From Propionibacteriaceae bacterium UBA6238 (lineage in GTDB: Bacteria > Actinomycetota > Actinomycetes > Propionibacteriales > Propionibacteriaceae), in contig DJWE01000096.1 in assembly GCA_002441465.1 (NCBI GenBank), forward strand, positions 1 to 35,961: a stretch of DNA of 35,961 bases, read 5' to 3'. A program made the translations under genes and the position numbers. The notes below the pieces were generated by a model. It had not been told where the DNA came from. It made no database searches and worked only from the letters and a program-made list of their open reading frames with translations. This document shows, in pieces, positions 30,576-35,961 of the stretch. The first letter of the stretch is position 1; every line of letters starts with the position of its first letter.

Positions 30576-31574
30576 ATGACCGCACAACGGGCGAGCGTGA
30601 AGGACGTGGCGCTGCTGGCCGGGGTGTCGGTCGGCACCGTGTCGAACGTGCTCAATCGACCGGCATCGGTCACGGAGAAGACCCGTACCAAGGTTGAGCA
30701 GGCAATGGCCGAGCTCAACTTCCATCGCAACGCCTCCGCCCGGCAACTACGCGCTGGGGTGTCTCGTACCGTCGGCGTGATCGTGATGGACGTAGGGAAC
30801 CCGTACTACACCGAACTCGCCCGCGGCATCGAAGACCGCCTCGCCAACGACGATCACACCCTGATCCTGTGCTCATCGGACGAGGACCCGCATCGTGAGG
30901 CCCAGTTCCTCCGCCTGCTCGCCGAGCAGGGCGTCCGCGGCGTGCTGGTCACGCCGATCGCCTCAACCATGCAGCGCCTGGGCGAACTGCGACGCCTCGG
31001 CATCCCGTCGGTCCTGATGGACTCCCTCAGCTCGCAGCACACCTCCGTCGGCGTCGACCACGTCTCCGGCGGACGCCAGGCGATCACCCACCTGATTGCC
31101 CAAGGCCACCGGCGGATCCTCTACCTGGCCGGGCCGACCGACCTTCAGCAGACCCGGCACCGCCTGCGTGGCGCTGTCGAGGCGGTACAGGCTGCCGGGC
31201 TCGACCCCGCCGACGTGCTGCAGGTCGTGAACCTGCCCTACGTCACGGCGAACGAGGGCCAACGCGGCCTGATCGAGGCGCTCGATGGACCCGGACCTCA
31301 GCCCACCGCCGTGTTCGCCATGAACGACGTCGTCGCCCTTGGCGCGATGCGGGAACTCCGCGTCCGCGGCCTTTCGATTCCCGGCGATATGGCTGTGGTC
31401 GGCTACGACGACCTGTACTTCGCCGCCGAGCTGATGACTCCGCTGAGCTCGGTCCGCCAGCCGATGCGTCAACTCGGCTGGGCCGCCGCCGACCTGCTCC
31501 TCACCGATCACCCGCACACGATGTTCGAGCCGGAGCTGATCGTCCGCGCGTCCTCAGACCTCCGTCGCACCTGA
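30576..31574 (+). CDS. LacI-family transcriptional regulator
   Basis: 332 residues. The N-terminal helix-turn-helix and hinge are typical (SVKDVALLAGVSVGTVSNVLNRPASVTEKTR, then LNFHRNASARQLRAG). The periplasmic-binding-protein-like effector domain is complete, with the usual VGVIVMDVGNPYYTELARGIED opening, GHRRILYLAGP and FAMNDVVALGAMRELRVRG. Start ATG 30576 has GGAAGGA 6 nt upstream; the frame extends upstream without a site. The usual target, sugar uptake and catabolism genes, is not adjacent on either side, so its regulon is elsewhere. The palindrome upstream indicates self-control. Confidence 0.95.
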   Translation: MTAQRASVKDVALLAGVSVGTVSNVLNRPASVTEKTRTKVEQAMAELNFHRNASARQLRAGVSRTVGVIVMDVGNPYYTELARGIEDRLANDDHTLILCSSDEDPHREAQFLRLLAEQGVRGVLVTPIASTMQRLGELRRLGIPSVLMDSLSSQHTSVGVDHVSGGRQAITHLIAQGHRRILYLAGPTDLQQTRHRLRGAVEAVQAAGLDPADVLQVVNLPYVTANEGQRGLIEALDGPGPQPTAVFAMNDVVALGAMRELRVRGLSIPGDMAVVGYDDLYFAAELMTPLSSVRQPMRQLGWAAADLLLTDHPHTMFEPELIVRASSDLRRT

Positions 31575-31596
31575 CCAGCCCGCCCGCAGGCTGCGC

Positions 31597-32453
31597 TCAC
31601 AGTTCCTGGGCCGGCCACAGCTCCGCGGCGCGGCGCATCGACTCGGGCAGGGGCACGGGACGTCCGGTCGCGTCTCCGCAGACCAGCACCGTCCGCGTGC
31701 GAGTGAGCACTGTGCCGTCGAACGGGTCCTCGACCTGCGCGACGATGGTCGCCGACGTACGACCGACGCGCGCGATCGCCGAGCGCACCCGGTACGGCTC
31801 GGTGCGATGCGCGATCTGGCCCACATAGTCCACGTCCTGCCGGGCGACCATCCACAGCAGTCCCTGCTCGGCCGCAGCGTGCATCCGGGTGCTGGTCTCG
31901 TCCTCGGGGTTCATGCGAATCCGCGCCTCGGCCACGAAGTCGAACACCCGGACGTTGTTCACATGACCGTACGGATCCAGGTCGGTCCAGCGAACCACGA
32001 AGTCATAGGCGTGCGCGCGTTCACCGACCAGCCAGCGGCCGAGCGTGGGAAACGGCTCCAGCTGGACCGACTGCCCCACGAACCAGCCGCGCTCCGCGCC
32101 GGTCATCCGGCGGGGACGAGACGCCGCGTAGTCGTACAGGCACAGCATCGAGCGAGCTCTGGCCAACTCACGTCCGTCCTGGCACACCGAGTAGCCCACC
32201 GTGAACCGGGACGCCCCGACCGCCCCGACGCTCAGCGTCACCTGCACCGGTTCGATCCCGAAGACGACCGGCCCGAGGTACTCCACCTGATGGGAGACCA
32301 CCATCGTGGACGTGCCGAGCAGGTGCGCGTTCGGACCCGACAGCAACCAGTCGACCCGGGCCTCCTGCAGGTAGTCGGCGATCACGGCATTGTTCACATG
32401 ACCCTGGGCGTCCAGGTCGACCCAACGCAGCGGGACGCGGCTGACGTACCCGC

Positions 32454-32457
<4 letters not shown>
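31597..32457 (-). CDS. Acyl-CoA thioesterase with tandem hotdog domains
   Basis: 286 residues with two 4HBT-type hotdog folds in tandem. Each carries the D-x-x-G-H-V-N-N catalytic signature: WVDLDAQGHVNNAV near residue 12 and WTDLDPYGHVNNVR near 157. Such proteins hydrolyse acyl-CoA to free acid and CoA; both sites appear intact. The GTG start (32457) overlaps the stop of the acyl-CoA ligase as GTGA, and GAGGAAGAG lies about 14 nt upstream. The pairing with a long-chain acyl-CoA ligase suggests they balance the acyl-CoA pool. The chain-length preference is not evident. Confidence 0.92.
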
Positions 32458-34298
<1,841 letters not shown>

Positions 34299-34395
34299 TT
34301 CCCTCACATCCCCCATTGGACTGTCTTGGCAGTCTAGGGCCCAGCGACCCGTCCACTGCCGAGGACGGTGGCGTTTGTACTCATCACATCCACGG

Positions 34396-35166
34396 CTATT
34401 CGTGCGGCGTGAGGATCTCCGCCCCGGACTCGGTGATCGCGACGGTGTGCTCGCTGTGCGCGGTGCGACAGCCGGTCGCGCTGCGCAGCGTCCACCCGTC
34501 CGCGTCGGTGATCAGCTCGTCGGTATCGAGCATCACCCATGGCTCGATCGCGAGCAGGAGGCCCGGCTGCAGCCGCAGGCCGCGCCCCGGGCGTCCGTCG
34601 TTGGGGATGTGCGGATCCTGGTGCATGGTGCTGCCGACGCCATGGCCACCGAAATCGGTGTTCACCCGGTACCCCGCGCTCCGGAGCACGGCCCCGACGG
34701 CGTGGGAGATGTCGCCCACTCGGGCGCCCGGTCGCGCGGCGGCAATGCCGGCGTCCAGTGCGGTGCGGGTGACCTCGATCATCCGCTGGTCCTGCGGGTC
34801 GACCCGCTCCCCCACTACGAAGCTGGTCGCGGCGTCGGCCACGCAGCCGTCCACGGAGACTGCGAAGTCGAGGCTGATCAGGTCGCCGTCGCGGAGGGCG
34901 TAGTCGTGCGGCAGCCCGTGCAGGACCGCATCGTTGACCGAGGTGCAGATGACCTTGCCGAAGGGCCCGCGTCCGAATGGCGGCGCGTAGTCGACGTAGC
35001 AGGACACCGCGCCTGCGGCAGCGATCAGCTCCGCGGCCCACTGGTCGATCTCCAGCAGGTTGGTGCCCACGGTGACCCGGCTTCTGAGGGTGTCGAGGGT
35101 GTCGCCCACGAATCGTCCGGCCCTTCGGCCCGCGGCGAGTCCGCGCGCGCTCATCACTTCGATCAC
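34396..35166 (-). CDS. map: Methionine aminopeptidase, type I
   Basis: 256 residues. Removes the initiator Met from nascent proteins. The dinuclear metal ligands of the pita-bread fold are in place: the two Asp in DLISLDFAVSVDGCVADAATSF, His in FGGHGVGSTMHQDPHIPN, Glu in LLAIEPWVML and the last Glu in TAHSEHTVAIT. GGAGGG precedes a GTG at 35166 (MIEVMSARGLAAGRRAGRFV), matching the family N-terminus; a GTG six codons upstream also exists. It is a single gene, divergent from marR across a 260-nt gap. Actinobacteria often carry two map genes; this one lacks the N-terminal SH3-binding tail of the mycobacterial MapB type. Confidence 0.95.
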   Translation of the reverse strand: MIEVMSARGLAAGRRAGRFVGDTLDTLRSRVTVGTNLLEIDQWAAELIAAAGAVSCYVDYAPPFGRGPFGKVICTSVNDAVLHGLPHDYALRDGDLISLDFAVSVDGCVADAATSFVVGERVDPQDQRMIEVTRTALDAGIAAARPGARVGDISHAVGAVLRSAGYRVNTDFGGHGVGSTMHQDPHIPNDGRPGRGLRLQPGLLLAIEPWVMLDTDELITDADGWTLRSATGCRTAHSEHTVAITESGAEILTPHE

Positions 35167-35389
35167 TTGCCCTCCGATCGTCACTCCGCGGGATGCCGCG
35201 GTGCCAGTTGGGGGTTACTGCGAGCCTATCCCCAGGGACGCGCCCGAGCATCCCGACCACTCCGCGCGTCCCCGTTCGACCGATCCGGCGTCCGGACGCG
35301 CGGGACGGTTCCGAAACTCGCATCCCCTCGGCGACTCCCCGGACCGGCGGTTGTACGACAGAATGGGACCTACCCATCACCCCGACAGG

Positions 35390-35419
35390 TTGTTGAACCG
35401 TAAACTAAACTGATAGTCT
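35390..35419 (+). promoter_or_regulatory. marR promoter, probably leaderless
   Basis: TTGTTG (35390-35395), 18-nt spacer, TAGTCT (35414-35419), then the GTG/ATG of marR 6-9 nt later with no Shine-Dalgarno. The spacer is AT-rich (gtaaactaaactga), unlike the surroundings, and may hold an operator. The rest of the gap from 35167 holds no gene I can support. Confidence 0.45.
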
Positions 35420-35428
35420 TGGCCGGTG

Positions 35429-35884
35429 ATGACTCCAGTGAAACCCCGATGGTTGAACGCTGAGCAGCAGCGCATCTGGCGGTCGTTCCTGAACGGTGTG
35501 GCCCGAATCAACGAACGCCTCGACGCCGAGCTGCGCTCGTTCGGGCTCGATCTGGGCGAGTACGAGATCCTGGTGCACCTGTCTGAGGCCGATCGGCACA
35601 TGTTGCGGATGTCCGACCTCGCCGAGCGGGTACGGCAGTCCCGCTCCCGACTGACCCACACGATCTCGCGGATGGAGTCGAAGGGACTCGTGAGCCGGGT
35701 CGCCTGCCCGTCCGACCGTCGGGGCGTGAACGCGATCATGACCGAGATGGGCTATCAGTTGTTGGTCAAGGCCGCGCCGAGCCATGTGGACTCGGTCCGT
35801 CGCGCCCTGGTCGACCGAGTCGACCCCGCCGACTTCGAAGCCCTCGGACGAGCCATGGAGGCAGTCGTTCGCGACCCGGACTGA
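35429..35884 (+). CDS. MarR-family transcriptional regulator
   Basis: 151 residues from ATG 35429 (MTPVKPRWLNAEQQRIWRSF); a GTG one codon upstream is also possible. The winged helix is typical: LGEYEILVHLSEADRHMLRMSDLAERVRQSRSRLTHTISRMESKGLVSRVACPSDRRGVNAIMTEMG, with the wing tip D-R-R-G and the flanking dimerisation helices at both ends. MarR proteins repress efflux or stress genes and respond to phenolic or oxidative signals. It is not next to an obvious target in the window; any regulated gene may lie past the right edge. The second palindromic element follows 20 nt after its stop. Confidence 0.95.
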   Translation: MTPVKPRWLNAEQQRIWRSFLNGVARINERLDAELRSFGLDLGEYEILVHLSEADRHMLRMSDLAERVRQSRSRLTHTISRMESKGLVSRVACPSDRRGVNAIMTEMGYQLLVKAAPSHVDSVRRALVDRVDPADFEALGRAMEAVVRDPD

Positions 35885-35903
35885 ACTCCCCACCCGTCCC
35901 TTC

Positions 35904-35961
35904 TGCCGACTTGTCAGAATCTCGTTGAGCTATAGGTCAACGAGATTCTGACAAGTCGGCA
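35904..35961. repeat. Long palindromic element, copy 2 (after marR)
   Basis: Two 25-nt arms (35904-35928 and 35937-35961) around an 8-nt centre gctatagg. It reaches the right edge, so it may be longer. It shares ttgtcagaatctc and the CTATAG centre with copy 1; arm bases that differ are changed on both sides, so pairing is kept. Confidence 0.9.

Overview
The window is chromosomal DNA of a high-GC Actinomycetota. The paired clpP1/clpP2 genes next to clpX and tig, a pyrR-led pyrimidine operon, frequent GTG/TTG starts and several apparently leaderless genes all fit. The protein set suggests the Propionibacteriales, but I cannot name a genus from the sequence alone.

Layout. Positions 1-3555 (minus strand) hold protein quality control: partial clpX, clpP2, clpP1 and tig. 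A tRNA-Gly(TCC) follows at 3665-3735. Positions 3.8-10.9 kb are core-like envelope and redox genes: a small membrane protein, a beta-propeller lipoprotein, a membrane protein, a CcdA plus thioredoxin/rhodanese-like pair behind a CsoR/CstR-type palindrome, and a TetR-controlled oxidoreductase/SnoaL locus.

Positions 11075-21962 form a 10.9-kb genomic island in the 3' end of tRNA-Pro(TGG). A 23-bp duplicate of the tRNA end marks the far junction. The integrase beside the tRNA is truncated at both ends, so the island is probably immobile. The most interesting cargo is a compact cluster in two divergent units. On the minus strand are a DUF6119/TIGR04141 protein, a small ORF broken by one in-frame TGA, and an SDH-family Clp-fold serine protease, joined by TGATG and ATGA junctions. 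On the plus strand are a 201-residue unknown protein and an XRE-HTH/ImmA-IrrE metallopeptidase. The rest is a zinc-ribbon protein, a DUF4143 remnant, a four-gene MazEF-type operon led by an Xis-like HTH, an orphan Phd antitoxin, a DinB-like protein and two divergent NUDIX hydrolases.

Positions 22.0-36.0 kb are core genome again: tRNA-Pro, a 477-residue unknown overlapping an Fpg/Nei DNA glycosylase, a 61-residue unknown, pepN, a one-helix membrane peptide, overlapping pyrR-pyrB-pyrC, a LacI regulator with a probable operator, a thioesterase coupled to an acyl-CoA ligase, map, and marR. Two long palindromes with a shared CTATAG centre and matching arm substitutions lie just after pyrC and after marR; they look like members of a dispersed hairpin family.

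The clp/tig genes handle nascent-chain folding and ATP-dependent proteolysis. CcdA and the thioredoxin-like protein form an extracytoplasmic thiol relay. PyrR, PyrB and PyrC act in UMP synthesis and its feedback control. The island joins several toxin-antitoxin and defence-like modules.
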